Positions 51,764-62,110 of a stretch of DNA of 64,000 nucleotides are shown here, piece after piece; positions within the stretch are counted from its first letter, which is position 1, and every line of letters starts with the position of its first letter. The position numbers and the translations under genes were made by a program. The stretch comes from Deinococcus metallilatus (GTDB lineage Bacteria > Deinococcota > Deinococci > Deinococcales > Deinococcaceae), in NCBI RefSeq assembly GCF_004758605.1, contig NZ_CP038510.1:89501-153500 (forward strand), in the 5' to 3' direction. The notes under the pieces are model-generated. The model saw only the letters and a list, made by a program, of their open reading frames with translations, did no database searches and was not told the DNA's origin.

Positions 51764-52624
51764 ATGGCGAAGGAGAGGGAAAGGTTGACGTACGAGCAGG
51801 CCAGAGCTGCCGTGCAAGCTGCGGGATGGACCACCCAGCAGGTGTACCGCAAGAACTGGCGTCAGATTCCCGGCTTGCCCAGCGCCCCTGAGCAGGTCTA
51901 CCGGGAGTGGCAGGACTGGCGGACCTTCCTAGGAACGGCGCGGAGATTTCTGACGCTGGAAGAGGCCAGCGCAGCAGTCCAGGCCCAGGGGTATCAAAGC
52001 TCCGCCGAGTATGAGGCGCGTTATCAGGAGGTGGAGGGGTTGCCTTCCAATCCAGACCGCTTCTACGAGGAGTTTCCCGGCTGGGGTACCTTCCTCGGGA
52101 CGGGCCGGACCCGGCGTCAACCCACGCCGTTGAGCTTTGCCGAGGCCCGGACCCTGGCCCGCAGCCTGGGGCTAGGCTCGAGCACCGAGTATTTCCAGAA
52201 GGTGCAGGAAGATCACCGCCTCCCGACCCGGCCCACCGCCTTTCCCGAGTGGCAGGGTTGGGAAGATTTCCTGCAGCTTCCAGGGCGACTGTCCTATATC
52301 GAGGCCTCTCAGGTGGTGAGGGAGATGGGCGTCACTGATGCTCGGGCCTACGCGCGCCTATACCGTCAGCATTCCAGTCTGCCCAGCATGCCCAGTGAGG
52401 TGTATCCAGAATGGCAAGGCTGGGCAGCGTTTCTGGGGCAGGAGGAGGGCAAGCCCTCGCGGTTCCTGAGCTATGACGAGGCCTGCCGAACTGTGCGGAG
52501 GGCAGGTATTATCAGCTTCCGGCAGTATTCGCAGGTCTACCGGCAGTATCCTGGCCTTCCCAGTACCCCCAATAAGGTGTACTCCGAATGGCAAGGCTGG
52601 GAAGTTTTCCTCAAGGGAAATTGA
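51764..52624 (+). CDS. Five-repeat protein resembling the phage-integrase repeat unit
   Basis: The 286-residue protein consists of five tandem repeats of 50-58 residues with little else. Each follows (L/F)(S/T)(Y/F)xEAxxxVxxxG, then YxxxY and LPSxPxxxYxEWQGWxxFLG; the last repeat ends at EWQGWEVFLKGN. The pattern LPSNPDxxYxxxWxGWxDFLG is that of the integrase-repeat-unit family, helical repeats found next to phage integrases or alone. No catalytic domain is attached. The ATG at 51764 has a weak site. A nucleic-acid or protein scaffold role is inference. Confidence 0.65.
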   Translation: MAKERERLTYEQARAAVQAAGWTTQQVYRKNWRQIPGLPSAPEQVYREWQDWRTFLGTARRFLTLEEASAAVQAQGYQSSAEYEARYQEVEGLPSNPDRFYEEFPGWGTFLGTGRTRRQPTPLSFAEARTLARSLGLGSSTEYFQKVQEDHRLPTRPTAFPEWQGWEDFLQLPGRLSYIEASQVVREMGVTDARAYARLYRQHSSLPSMPSEVYPEWQGWAAFLGQEEGKPSRFLSYDEACRTVRRAGIISFRQYSQVYRQYPGLPSTPNKVYSEWQGWEVFLKGN

Positions 52625-52720
52625 CTCCTCAGTAGACATCAAGTCGAGCGGCGCGACGGATACTTGAATTTGGGTTACTCGAGCCCTCCCCAAAATTGTT
52701 TGTAAAATGGATCTCGATAT

Positions 52721-52755
52721 GGGAATCGCCGGGGAGATAGGCCCCGGCGATTCCC
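52721..52755. terminator. Strong hairpin between repeat-protein gene and pilin gene
   Basis: A perfect 14-bp stem (GGGAATCGCCGGGG and its complement) with a seven-base loop lies between the two converging genes. It has no U-tract on either side in the right place, but its symmetry and position suggest a bidirectional mRNA-end structure. Confidence 0.55.
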
Positions 52756-52764
52756 GAAAAAAGC

Positions 52765-53130
52765 TTACTGTACTTGGATGTTGTCCTGCGTGACGAGATA
52801 AGTGTTCTTGCCATTCGCCGCCTTTACGGTGAACGAATAGGCGGTATCGGTGTTCGTCTTATCTGTAACGGTAATCGTGCCAGCAGTTGTGTTAGTGCAG
52901 GCGGTCAGCAGGTCGGTGTCTAAGTCGGCATATTTGCCGTACGTGCGCTTGTCGCCTTGATAAGCCGTTTCGGCAACCTGAAGCGCCTTTCCGCAGTTAA
53001 TGCTGGCAGTATCGTAAGCACGCTTACGTGCTCCTAGCAGGTTTGGGATCAAAACCGCCGCAAGGATCCCGATAATCGCGATCACGATCAGCAACTCGAT
53101 GAGGGTAAAGCCCTGGGTTCCGTTCTTCAT
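52765..53130 (-). CDS. pilA: Type IV major pilin (PilA-like)
   Basis: The 121-residue prepilin has a short leader cut at QG/FTLIELLIVIAIIGILAAVL (Phe1, Glu5), the hallmark of type IVa pilins. The globular part includes SINCGKALQVAETAY and CTNTTAGTITVTDK with two Cys that can form the D-loop disulfide. A GAGGAG site precedes the ATG. It is divergent from the minor-pilin operon, as in the Thermus competence-pilus locus. Role: pilus fibre for DNA uptake and/or twitching. Confidence 0.85.
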   Translation of the reverse strand: MKNGTQGFTLIELLIVIAIIGILAAVLIPNLLGARKRAYDTASINCGKALQVAETAYQGDKRTYGKYADLDTDLLTACTNTTAGTITVTDKTNTDTAYSFTVKAANGKNTYLVTQDNIQVQ

Positions 53131-53566
53131 AGTGTCTCCTCAGTGGCCGTCGGGGTAAGGAATCGGGAGAAAGTTCCCTCGGGCCGGGGATAGCAATTGA
53201 GTTCGGCTCCCTTACCGTACTCATAAAGCAGATATAGCCTCACCCTTCTTACAGGAAGCTTACGATCAAGGCCGCGCCCTAGCCCCGCGCTTCGGGGTGC
53301 TGAGCTACGGGGGCTTGTATGCCCTGGGAATCAGGGCGGCCTGACGAACTCAAGGACGCCTGGGGAAGCGGGACGAGGCTGCCTAAAGCTGTTGAGAGGG
53401 GAAGGAGGTCGAGTCCCGTCAGAGAAGCGATACCTTTGGCGACCTCATGGGAAGGCCATAAAAGGGCAGGTATGGTGGTGCTCGCGCTGCCTACCCCCAA
53501 ATGGGGGCCTATCCTCCCCCCCAATTTTGGGTGTTTCCTGCTTCTGCGGATCGTCAGGATGAGCGC
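53131..53566. other. Divergent pilin control region
   Basis: This 436-bp gap lies between the pilin gene and the minor-pilin operon. It includes the pilA ribosome-binding site (CTGAGGAGACACT), an AT-rich patch near 53,220-53,260, and a short hairpin CCCCG-CGCTT-CGGGG at 53283-53297. No gene is visible. Two divergent promoters are expected but none is unambiguous by eye. Confidence 0.35.
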
Positions 53567-54043
53567 ATGAACGGCTCTCTCTTGAAGCGGCAGGTAGCGG
53601 GCTTCACACTGCTGGAAATACTTGTGGTATTAGCCGTTGCCAGCATTTTGTTGTCCATTGGCGGCTGGCTCTTTTCCAGACAAATCCGCGATGCCAGAAG
53701 CATGGACTTTGTCGAAGCTCTCGCCCAGGACATCAACCTGGCACGCAGCGTTGCGATGGCCAAAGGGCAACGCACGCAAGTCGAATTCGTCTCCGCCAAC
53801 CAGTACGTCGTCAAGAATCTGGATGCAGCGGGGCAACCGGTCCTGGCTTCCCAGAAGAATACGTCCGTGACCATATCTGGGGTGAATGTGGGCGACAAAC
53901 TAATCTGTTCGTCCGGTGGCTTCTGCCTGGGGTATACAGCGGCGGGGGCCATGAAGACCCTCAATCAGGTGAGCTGCACCTTCAACGGGAAGACGCGGGT
54001 GCTTAGCATCACGGTGCTAGGCCTGACCAGGATCGAGTCGTGA
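53567..54043 (+). CDS. Minor pilin/pseudopilin, GspH/FimT type (PilA1-like)
   Basis: The 158-residue prepilin has the processing site AGFTLLEILVVLAVASILLS (Phe1, Glu5) after a short basic leader. The rest matches GspH/FimT proteins: LAQDINLARSVAMAKGQRTQ and a beta domain with two Cys. In Thermus the first gene of this locus is pilA1. The start at 53567 has AGGATGAG upstream. It overlaps the next gene by four bases (GTGA). Confidence 0.8.
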   Translation: MNGSLLKRQVAGFTLLEILVVLAVASILLSIGGWLFSRQIRDARSMDFVEALAQDINLARSVAMAKGQRTQVEFVSANQYVVKNLDAAGQPVLASQKNTSVTISGVNVGDKLICSSGGFCLGYTAAGAMKTLNQVSCTFNGKTRVLSITVLGLTRIES

Positions 54044-54492
54044 TGCGGGACGCTGGCCTCACCCTGGTTGAGACGCTGGTAGCGATTGCGCTGCTTGCGG
54101 TGGTCTCGCTATTTCCCATCCTGCTGTTCGTGCCTTCTATGCAGACCAACAACACCGCCAAGCAGCGGACGCTGGCGCTGCGGGCCGCCGAGACGTGGCT
54201 GGACCGCTACCGGGCCAACCAGGAACCGATGCTGGCGGTTCCTGGCCTCTGCACGGTCAGCGGAAGTGTCGTGACCTGCACCTACCCTTACAACTACAGT
54301 TATTCCAGCTCCGACTGGTCGACGCATGACGCGCAACTGGCAAGCATCATGTCGCCCTTCCGCCACGTCGTCACCCTGAGGGTGCTGGCGTCAGGCGCCA
54401 ACGTGTGGGAGTACGAGGTGAGTGCCCAGACCTTCTGGAAGCAGGGTTCCCAGGAAAAATCGACCACGCTCACCACCCGGATGGCCTTCTGA
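54040..54492 (+). CDS. Minor pilin (PilV/GspI type, PilA2-like)
   Basis: The 149-150-residue protein has the prepilin motif DAGLTLVETLVAIALLAVVS (Glu5 present; the residue before cleavage is Ala-Gly). The body is short and beta-rich with two Cys (GLCTVSGSVVTCTY). Start is GTG at 54040 or ATG at 54043. Overlaps the next gene by one base. Confidence 0.75.
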   Translation: MMRDAGLTLVETLVAIALLAVVSLFPILLFVPSMQTNNTAKQRTLALRAAETWLDRYRANQEPMLAVPGLCTVSGSVVTCTYPYNYSYSSSDWSTHDAQLASIMSPFRHVVTLRVLASGANVWEYEVSAQTFWKQGSQEKSTTLTTRMAF

Positions 54493-55412
54493 TGCGCCGG
54501 GGAGAGCAGGGCTTCACCCTGATCGAGCTGCTGGTGGCAGCGGCCATCGCTCTGCTGCTGCTGGGACTTATTGTCAGCCTCCTGGCCACCAGCCTCCACA
54601 TCCAGGCACGCGAAAACCAGAATGTCCCGGTCCAGCAGGCCCTCCGGGCCTCCATCGAGGTCATCGCCCAGGACCTGCGCGCCTCCATCGGTCCCCGCGT
54701 GATGTACGCCGACGTCAATGGCGCCGGGAATCCGGTTCCGTCTGGCCTCGCCCTCAGCACCGGTACCTCCGTCACCATTCTTGTACCCCAGGCCAACTCG
54801 ACCTTTGTTGTTTCGCCCCCGGTGGGCTATCCGAATGTCAGTTCTCTGCCCGCACGTAGTTTCACCGTCGTGTCCCCCACCAGTCTGACCGACACCGGGG
54901 GAACCTCCCAGAGTTGCAGCGCCGCCTTCACCGGGTCCGACTACGGCGTGCTGTATTCGACCCTGAACACCAACTTCCAGGCGGGCGCGGGCCGCGCGCC
55001 CGACGCCTTCCGGGTGTTTCAGACGGCGGCCCTCCTGGCCTGCCCGACGGGGGGGGGAATTGCGGTGCTCAACCATACCCCGACGCCCCTGCCCCAGCTC
55101 ACCTGGAATCCGAACACCTACGTGGTCGAGGTGATCCCGGTGCGCTATTACGTGAGCAACAGCACGCTCTACCGCCAACTGGCGGGACAGACCGCCCAGG
55201 TGGTCGCCTACAACATCTCGGCCCTGACCCTCACCTATCTGCCGGAAAACCCGGTTGCCGGGGTGGCCAACTGTTCCCCGCCCGCCACCTTCGTGCCCAC
55301 CCCCACCTGTACGCCCAGAAGCGTCAACGTGACCCTGACCAGCACGCCGCAGAACGCGGCGGTTCAGGGAGCGCGGACCTTGACGGCGAGTCAGATCGTC
55401 TTCCTGCGCTAA
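54492..55412 (+). CDS. Minor pilin (PilW/GspJ type, PilA3-like)
   Basis: The 306-residue prepilin starts MRRGEQGFTLIELLVAAAIA with a canonical cleavage site. The body follows PilW: NVPVQQALRASIEVIAQDLR then a long beta domain with paired Cys and Thr/Pro-rich loops. It is 10 bp upstream of the ComZ-like gene. Confidence 0.8.
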   Translation: MRRGEQGFTLIELLVAAAIALLLLGLIVSLLATSLHIQARENQNVPVQQALRASIEVIAQDLRASIGPRVMYADVNGAGNPVPSGLALSTGTSVTILVPQANSTFVVSPPVGYPNVSSLPARSFTVVSPTSLTDTGGTSQSCSAAFTGSDYGVLYSTLNTNFQAGAGRAPDAFRVFQTAALLACPTGGGIAVLNHTPTPLPQLTWNPNTYVVEVIPVRYYVSNSTLYRQLAGQTAQVVAYNISALTLTYLPENPVAGVANCSPPATFVPTPTCTPRSVNVTLTSTPQNAAVQGARTLTASQIVFLR

Positions 55413-55422
55413 CGGAGCCCCT

Positions 55423-57189
55423 ATGCAGCGAAACAAGCAAGATGGATTCATCCTCGTGACCGTGCTGATGGTGATGGTCCTGATCGCTTTGGTCGGCAGC
55501 ACGCTGCTGATCAAATCCACGTCCGAATTGAAACAGTCGGGCAATAGTGAGGGCCAGGCGCGCGCCAGAGGCTACGCGGAAGCGGCCCAGGCCGACATGT
55601 TCTACACCCTCGCCAACCCGGGCCTGGGTTACATCAACGACGCGTTTACCCCTTACGTCAATGCCTTCGCCCGTTCGAACAGCAAGGCCGAAGAGACGGC
55701 GATTGTGCCCGCCTCGGCCTACCCAGCCGTTCTGGCCGCCATCCAGGCGGCGTTCCCTGCGCTGGCCAGCCCTTCCACCCTCACGGCAGCCTCGTATACG
55801 AGCACCATCAATTTCCGTAGCCTACGGGCCGACGAGGGCAGCTTTAATCGCAATGGGCAGACCTATTACCTAGACTACTCCATTACGGGCGTGGCCACCG
55901 CGAACGGCAACAAACGCAATGTGGTGACGGAAGGGACCATGCGCATCAACCTGGGGCGCCAGAGCCTGAACCAGTTCATCCTGCTCGCGGACGACGGCGG
56001 CAGTGGGTCGAACGGCACCAGCGGCTTCTTCGATACCAGCAGCACCTATGACGGCCCCGTTCACGTGAACAAGAACTGGGCCCTCAGCGGGAGCCCGACC
56101 TTTCTGGCCGGGGCGACCACTGCCAGTTCATACGTCTGGATGAACAATGCCCGGGGCTGTCGAGGGTTTAACTTTATTCGCGTCACCGGTCAGCAGGCCA
56201 GTCCCAACGGTTGCACCGCCCCGAACACCAACAACAAAGGGTTGCGGTACAACGCGGACGAGATTGACCTGCCAAAGAACGCCTTTTCTCAGGCCAGGGC
56301 AGCGCTGGGGATGGATGCGACCAATCTGGATGAACCGAATAACGGGCAGACCTGTCAGGCGCTGAGGGATTATCTCTCGAACTGCTCTTCCATTCCTAAC
56401 GGCACGTATGTCCCTTCCAATAGTGGGAGGGTGACGGGCGGCATCTATGTGCAGGGCGATGCCAGCGTTACGCTCTCGACCTCTGGAGCCTTACAGATTT
56501 ACACGATCAAGGACCAGAACAACAGGACAACCACGATTACCGTCAACTACGCGGCGAACACCACCACCTACGTCACGGGGACCAGCCTACCCAGAGTCCT
56601 CACCGGGGTTCCCAACGGGCAGCTGTACGTCTCGGGCAACATCACTGCTCTGTCCGGGCCAGCCCGGACCGGGAACCTCCCCAACCCTGCTCCCACCGAC
56701 AAGGTGCCGAGTATGGTCCAGCCCGCCCTAGCCCCCAAGACGCAGCTCAATGTCGCGGCGGGGGGACAGGTGACGCTAACGGGGGACGTCACCTACACCG
56801 ACGATCCCCGGCAGGTCGCCACTGCCGAGAATGTGCTGGGGATCATCTCCGGCACCGGCCATGTGATGGTCGGTGACGCAGCGCCTAAGGATATTTACGT
56901 CAGTGGGGCTATCCTGGCCGGAGCGGATGGCAAGGGGCTGGGCGTACAAAGCCCCAACCAGGTTCCGGCCAAGGGGGCGATCCACTTGTTGGGCAGTCTG
57001 GCCGAGAGTACCGACCAGTTGCGCGGTACCGTCAATAACGATGGGCAGTCCATCGCAGGCTATGCCGACGACTTCCACTTTGACCAGCGGTTCTTCAACG
57101 GAGCGGTGGCCCCGCCTTTCTTTCCGGCCACCACCAAGTTTGGCGTGCAGACGGGCTGGCCGATCCAACGGACCTGGAACGAGAAGTAA
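55423..57189 (+). CDS. comZ: ComZ-like large pseudopilin (DUF4900)
   Basis: The 588-residue protein has an N-terminal pilin-like helix (DGFILVTVLMVMVLIALVGS) followed by a large outside domain including FILLADDGGSGSNGTSGFFD and a beta-solenoid-like C-terminal part (INLGRQSLNQ, SGNITALSGPARTG). Length, position after three minor pilins and the DUF4900-like body match ComZ of Thermus, which sits at the pilus tip and is required for DNA uptake. Symbol given by synteny and architecture; sequence comparison would be needed to confirm. Confidence 0.7.
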   Translation: MQRNKQDGFILVTVLMVMVLIALVGSTLLIKSTSELKQSGNSEGQARARGYAEAAQADMFYTLANPGLGYINDAFTPYVNAFARSNSKAEETAIVPASAYPAVLAAIQAAFPALASPSTLTAASYTSTINFRSLRADEGSFNRNGQTYYLDYSITGVATANGNKRNVVTEGTMRINLGRQSLNQFILLADDGGSGSNGTSGFFDTSSTYDGPVHVNKNWALSGSPTFLAGATTASSYVWMNNARGCRGFNFIRVTGQQASPNGCTAPNTNNKGLRYNADEIDLPKNAFSQARAALGMDATNLDEPNNGQTCQALRDYLSNCSSIPNGTYVPSNSGRVTGGIYVQGDASVTLSTSGALQIYTIKDQNNRTTTITVNYAANTTTYVTGTSLPRVLTGVPNGQLYVSGNITALSGPARTGNLPNPAPTDKVPSMVQPALAPKTQLNVAAGGQVTLTGDVTYTDDPRQVATAENVLGIISGTGHVMVGDAAPKDIYVSGAILAGADGKGLGVQSPNQVPAKGAIHLLGSLAESTDQLRGTVNNDGQSIAGYADDFHFDQRFFNGAVAPPFFPATTKFGVQTGWPIQRTWNEK

Positions 57190-57209
57190 GCAGTCAGAGC
57201 CGAGCAAGG

Positions 57210-57239
57210 CCTCCTGCTCTCACCAAAGAGAGCAGGAGG
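57210..57239 (+). terminator. Hairpin at the end of the minor-pilin operon
   Basis: CCTCCTGCTCTC, six-base loop, GAGAGCAGGAGG: a perfect 12-bp stem 20 bp after the comZ-like stop. The following bases TCTGCTTC are only partly U-rich, so termination is likely but not canonical. Confidence 0.6.
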
Positions 57240-57296
57240 TCTGCTTCAGGGCACACCTCAGGACGCGGGTGGCCTTCCGGCTCCTCTGCCGTCAGC

Positions 57297-58124
57297 TTAC
57301 ACCCTGCTGTTGCCGCTGACGGTTTCTCCCTTGCTGGCCAGGTCGAACCAGCCCTTGGTCAGCCGCCGCAGCCGCCCCTTTTTGACCATGCGGCCCGTCC
57401 AGCCCCGTGCGACGGCCCGGTTGCCCTCAAAGAGGACATCAGCAATCCGTTCGGTGGATGTGGGCCAAGTCAGGGTGGCGGCCCGTTCTGCAAACAGGCG
57501 CTCGGACCAGTCCCGCAGCCCCTGGACATTGGGTTTCAGCAGCCCTCCAGGTTGGACCGGCTCTAGCGGCTCACCTCCCCGCCGTTCCCGCACCTCTCTC
57601 GCTTCACGTTCTCGCTCGGTCGGCATGTCCCGGAGATACTTCCCGATGGTGGTGTTGGACACGCCCAGGTCAGCCGCGATCTCTTTCCGAGGCTCACCGG
57701 CAGCGTAGCGTTCACGGATGGAGGCGATCTGTACGTCAGTGAGGGTCCGGAACACACGGATACCGTGGGTTTCTCGCAAGTGGTGGTGCACGCTCCGCTC
57801 AGGAGAGCCGCTGAGAATCGCCAGTTGCTTCCCGGTTTTGCCCTCCGCTAGGCGGGCGCGCACCCAGGTTTCACTCCAGTAGAGGGGCAGGCCGCGCTCG
57901 CGCAGTTTGCTCTCTTCCCAGACGTGGCCTCGGCTGGCGGCCTCCCGGTAGATGCTGTTCAGCTCGTAGCGGGTGTACCGCTGCGGCCGGATATCTCCGG
58001 CCAGGGCTAGTGCCGCATGCCGAAGGAAGGAGGAGAGGTCCATTCCGATCTGCTGTGCTGCTGCCGTCAAGATGTCCAGTTCGCTCTGACTCAGTAGTAC
58101 CCTCACGTCTTGCTCGCGGCCCAT
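57297..58124 (-). CDS. Multi-HTH DNA-binding protein
   Basis: The roughly 275-residue protein has an N-terminal ribbon-helix-like part (LLSQSELDILTAAAQQIGMD, then LSSFLRHAALAL), two homeodomain-like helix-turn-helix motifs (RLAEGKTGKQLAILSGSPER; YAAGEPRKEIAADLGVSNTT) and a basic C-terminal region (GWTGRMVKKGRLRRLTKGW). Such proteins occur on plasmids and mobile elements. The start is placed at the ATG of MGREQDVRV. It converges on the pilin operon. Confidence 0.55.
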   Translation of the reverse strand: MGREQDVRVLLSQSELDILTAAAQQIGMDLSSFLRHAALALAGDIRPQRYTRYELNSIYREAASRGHVWEESKLRERGLPLYWSETWVRARLAEGKTGKQLAILSGSPERSVHHHLRETHGIRVFRTLTDVQIASIRERYAAGEPRKEIAADLGVSNTTIGKYLRDMPTEREREAREVRERRGGEPLEPVQPGGLLKPNVQGLRDWSERLFAERAATLTWPTSTERIADVLFEGNRAVARGWTGRMVKKGRLRRLTKGWFDLASKGETVSGNSRV

Positions 58125-58198
58125 GAAGGGGATGCTAGCAATGAGCTGAAACGAGAGGCCCGGCACCTGGCATCAAGTCAAGACTTCTGCTTGCCCCG

Positions 58199-58362
58199 TC
58201 AGCCTGGTCGGTCCTCTGCGATATCGGTGAGGTCCATCGCCCGCAGCTCCGGAGCGAGGTACGCCGTCACACCCACCACCAGCAGGGTGAAGAGGCCGCC
58301 CAGCCACACACGCCATGCTGGCCCACCGGGAAGCCAGGAGCATGGCCTTTCTGTCAGGCCGT
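58199..58362 (-). pseudogene. C-terminal fragment of a membrane protein
   Basis: The minus strand reads [20 protein letters not shown], then [20 protein letters not shown] and a stop at 58199. It is a transmembrane segment with a short acidic tail and no start. Upstream it runs straight into an IS3 terminus, so the 5' part of the gene has been lost. Confidence 0.5.
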
Positions 58363-59563
<1,201 letters not shown>

Positions 59564-59691
59564 GCTTGCGCTTTGGAGGTTGGTTTCTGAATCCATGGAA
59601 ACAGGCGAGAGAAGTGCTCTCTCTCCACGGCAGGCTACGGCTCCAGTTCAGCGCGGCGAGGTGGAATGCTGTCTGCGGGGCCATGCCAGGC

Positions 59692-61959
59692 TCAAGGCCG
59701 GTGGCTGGCCCGGCCCTGCATAAGCCGCCACAGGGCCTCAGACGTGACGGGCAACTCGGTCACGCGCACCCCGGCCGCGTCGCGGATCGCGTTGGCGACG
59801 GCAGCCGCGCCCGCCGTGATCGGGGGCTCACCGACGATCCGCGCCCCGAAGGGACCGTGCTCTGAGGGCCGCTCGACGATGACCGCCTCAATCGGCGGCA
59901 GGTCGGTGGCGCGCGGAAAGGCGTAATCAAGGAAATTCGCGTTGACGAGGCTACCGCCCGCGAAGTGCAGGCCCTCGTACAGGCCGATGCTGAGGCCCTG
60001 CCCGGTGCCGCCGTGCATCTGGCCCTCGACGAGCAGGGGGTTGAGCGCGAAGCCGACATCCTGGATCGAGACGGCCTCCAGCGGCGTGACCTGCCCGGTG
60101 TCCGGGTCGACGTGCACGTGCACGAGCTGCACGGTAAAGCCCGGCGCACCCGCCTTGATAGCCGCGCGTCCCTCGGCCACGACCGGGCCGGGACCACCGG
60201 GAAGGCGTTGGCCGAGCTGCGCGAGCTGCCCGAGCGTGACGGACTTTCCCGGCAACCCCTTGACGCGTGCGTGGCCTTCCACGAGCTCGACATCCTCGCG
60301 GTGCGCCTCGAAGTGTGAGGCGGCGAGGTCGAGCAGCTGATCGCGCACCTGCCTGCTCGCATCGAGCACCGCGCCCGAGAGGCTGATCGTGACCTGCGAT
60401 CCTCCCGAGGCAGGCGCGTAGGGACCGCTGTCCGTGGTGCCCTGCACGATCTCGACGGCGTCCGGGTCCACGCCGAGCGTCTCGGCGGCGATCAGGACCA
60501 TCGAGCTGTGGACGCCGCTGATATCGACGCTGCCGACATGCAGGCGGACCGTGCCGTCCGCTTCCACGCGGCAGACCGCCCCGGCAGGCGAGAACCCGCC
60601 CGGCCAGCCGCCGAGCGCCAGGCCCACGCCCTCACCGGGGCGCTGACCGCGCGAGCGCCAGATCGGGTGCTCGCGCGCCCGCTCCAGGCAGGCCTTGAGG
60701 CCGATGTCCGGCCAGGGGAAGCCGGTGCCGGTCGGGTCGCCTGTCTGGGCGGCGTTGAGGAGGCGGAGGTCGAGCGGGTCTTGCCCGAGGGTGCGCGCGA
60801 GTTCGTCGACGCTCGATTCGAGCGCGAAGAGCGCCTGCGGCACGCCGGGTGCCCGGTACGCGCCGACCGGGGCACGGTGCGTGAGCACCTCCAGCGTCTC
60901 GATCCGCACATTCTCGCAGCGGTACATGCCACCGATGACCGTGGCGATGATGCCCGCGTGCCCGAAGCGGAACACGCCGTTCTCGATCACGGCCTGCACG
61001 TCGAGCGCCACCAGGCGGCCCGCAGCATCGGCGCCCAGGCGGACACGTATGGCCGTCTCAGGCGTGGGCATGGTGGTGAGCATGTCCTCGGAGCGCGAGA
61101 GCACCAGACGCACCGGGCGGCGCAGGTGCAGCGAGACGGCGGCCACGAGCGCGTCGAGGATGCCGTACTTCGCGCCGAAGCCGCCCCCGACAGTCATGGG
61201 TTCGACATGCACGTCACGCTCGCGCAGGCCGAGCGTGCCCGCAACCTCGCTGCGCACGGTGTACTGCCCCTGGGTGCTGGTATAGACGGTGACTTCACCG
61301 GGGCGCGCGCCGGGTTGCGCGACGACCGCGTGTGGTTCGAGGTAGGACTGGTGGACCCGGGCGTTCGTGTAGCGGCGGTCGATCACGACGTGTGCGCCTT
61401 CGAGCGCGCGGCGGACGTCGCCGCGTTCAAAGACCCGGCGCTCGTCAATGTTGGAGAGGTTCTCGCTGCCCTGCCCCCCAGCCTCGCCGCCGTGCAGGCT
61501 CGCCATGCCCGTCCCGGCGCGCGGCACGCCCTGCGGCCAGACGTGCAGCTCGTCCGTCATCGCCTGCGCGGCGTCGTCGACGCTCTCCAGCACCTCGTAG
61601 TCGATCTCGAGCCGCCCGGCGGCGTCCTCGGCCCCCGCCTCGCTCGTGGCGACGACGACCGCGACGGGCTGCCCGGCGAAGACGACCTCGTCGAGGGCGA
61701 GGAGCATGCTGGAGCGCGAGTGCGGGGCGTGGCCGGGGTTGAGGTCATGTCCGGTCAGCACGGCGACCACGCCGGGCAGGTCGAGCGCGGCGCGGGCGTC
61801 GATGCCGCGCAAGCGTGCATGCGGGTAGGGCGAGAGCACGGGGCGTGCGTGGACCATGCCCGCGAGGGTGAGGTCGGCAGCGTAGCGAGCATTTCCCGTG
61901 ACCTTCTCGAGGCCGTCGATGATCTTGCGCCGTTTGCCGAGGTGGGTCGTATCCTGCAC
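59692..61959 (-). CDS. Xanthine dehydrogenase-family molybdopterin-binding subunit
   Basis: The 755-residue protein is the large catalytic subunit of a molybdenum hydroxylase. Family pieces: VTGNARYAADLTLAGMVHAR at the start, QSYLEPHAVVAQPG, VGGGFGAKYGILDALVAAVS (molybdopterin contact), VGAYRAPGVPQALFALESSV and the C-terminal GEPPITAGAAAVANAIRDA with the catalytic Glu. The usual FAD and 2Fe-2S subunits are not adjacent in this window; the upstream neighbour is a regulator. Substrate (purine, aldehyde, nicotinate-type or CO-type) cannot be read. GTG start with CTGGAGG upstream. Confidence 0.85.
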   Translation of the reverse strand: MQDTTHLGKRRKIIDGLEKVTGNARYAADLTLAGMVHARPVLSPYPHARLRGIDARAALDLPGVVAVLTGHDLNPGHAPHSRSSMLLALDEVVFAGQPVAVVVATSEAGAEDAAGRLEIDYEVLESVDDAAQAMTDELHVWPQGVPRAGTGMASLHGGEAGGQGSENLSNIDERRVFERGDVRRALEGAHVVIDRRYTNARVHQSYLEPHAVVAQPGARPGEVTVYTSTQGQYTVRSEVAGTLGLRERDVHVEPMTVGGGFGAKYGILDALVAAVSLHLRRPVRLVLSRSEDMLTTMPTPETAIRVRLGADAAGRLVALDVQAVIENGVFRFGHAGIIATVIGGMYRCENVRIETLEVLTHRAPVGAYRAPGVPQALFALESSVDELARTLGQDPLDLRLLNAAQTGDPTGTGFPWPDIGLKACLERAREHPIWRSRGQRPGEGVGLALGGWPGGFSPAGAVCRVEADGTVRLHVGSVDISGVHSSMVLIAAETLGVDPDAVEIVQGTTDSGPYAPASGGSQVTISLSGAVLDASRQVRDQLLDLAASHFEAHREDVELVEGHARVKGLPGKSVTLGQLAQLGQRLPGGPGPVVAEGRAAIKAGAPGFTVQLVHVHVDPDTGQVTPLEAVSIQDVGFALNPLLVEGQMHGGTGQGLSIGLYEGLHFAGGSLVNANFLDYAFPRATDLPPIEAVIVERPSEHGPFGARIVGEPPITAGAAAVANAIRDAAGVRVTELPVTSEALWRLMQGRASHRP

Positions 61960-62110
61960 GCGGACCTCCAGTCGTCCCTGAGTGCGGTTTGCCGTTCACG
62001 TCCATCCGCTGGTCGTTCGCTGTTGAGGAGAAAACGGGGTGAGGCATCGACCCCTGCCCCTCACGATACGCCGACGTTCCCAGCGAACCCGGCCGCGTGC
62101 CTTCAGACGC

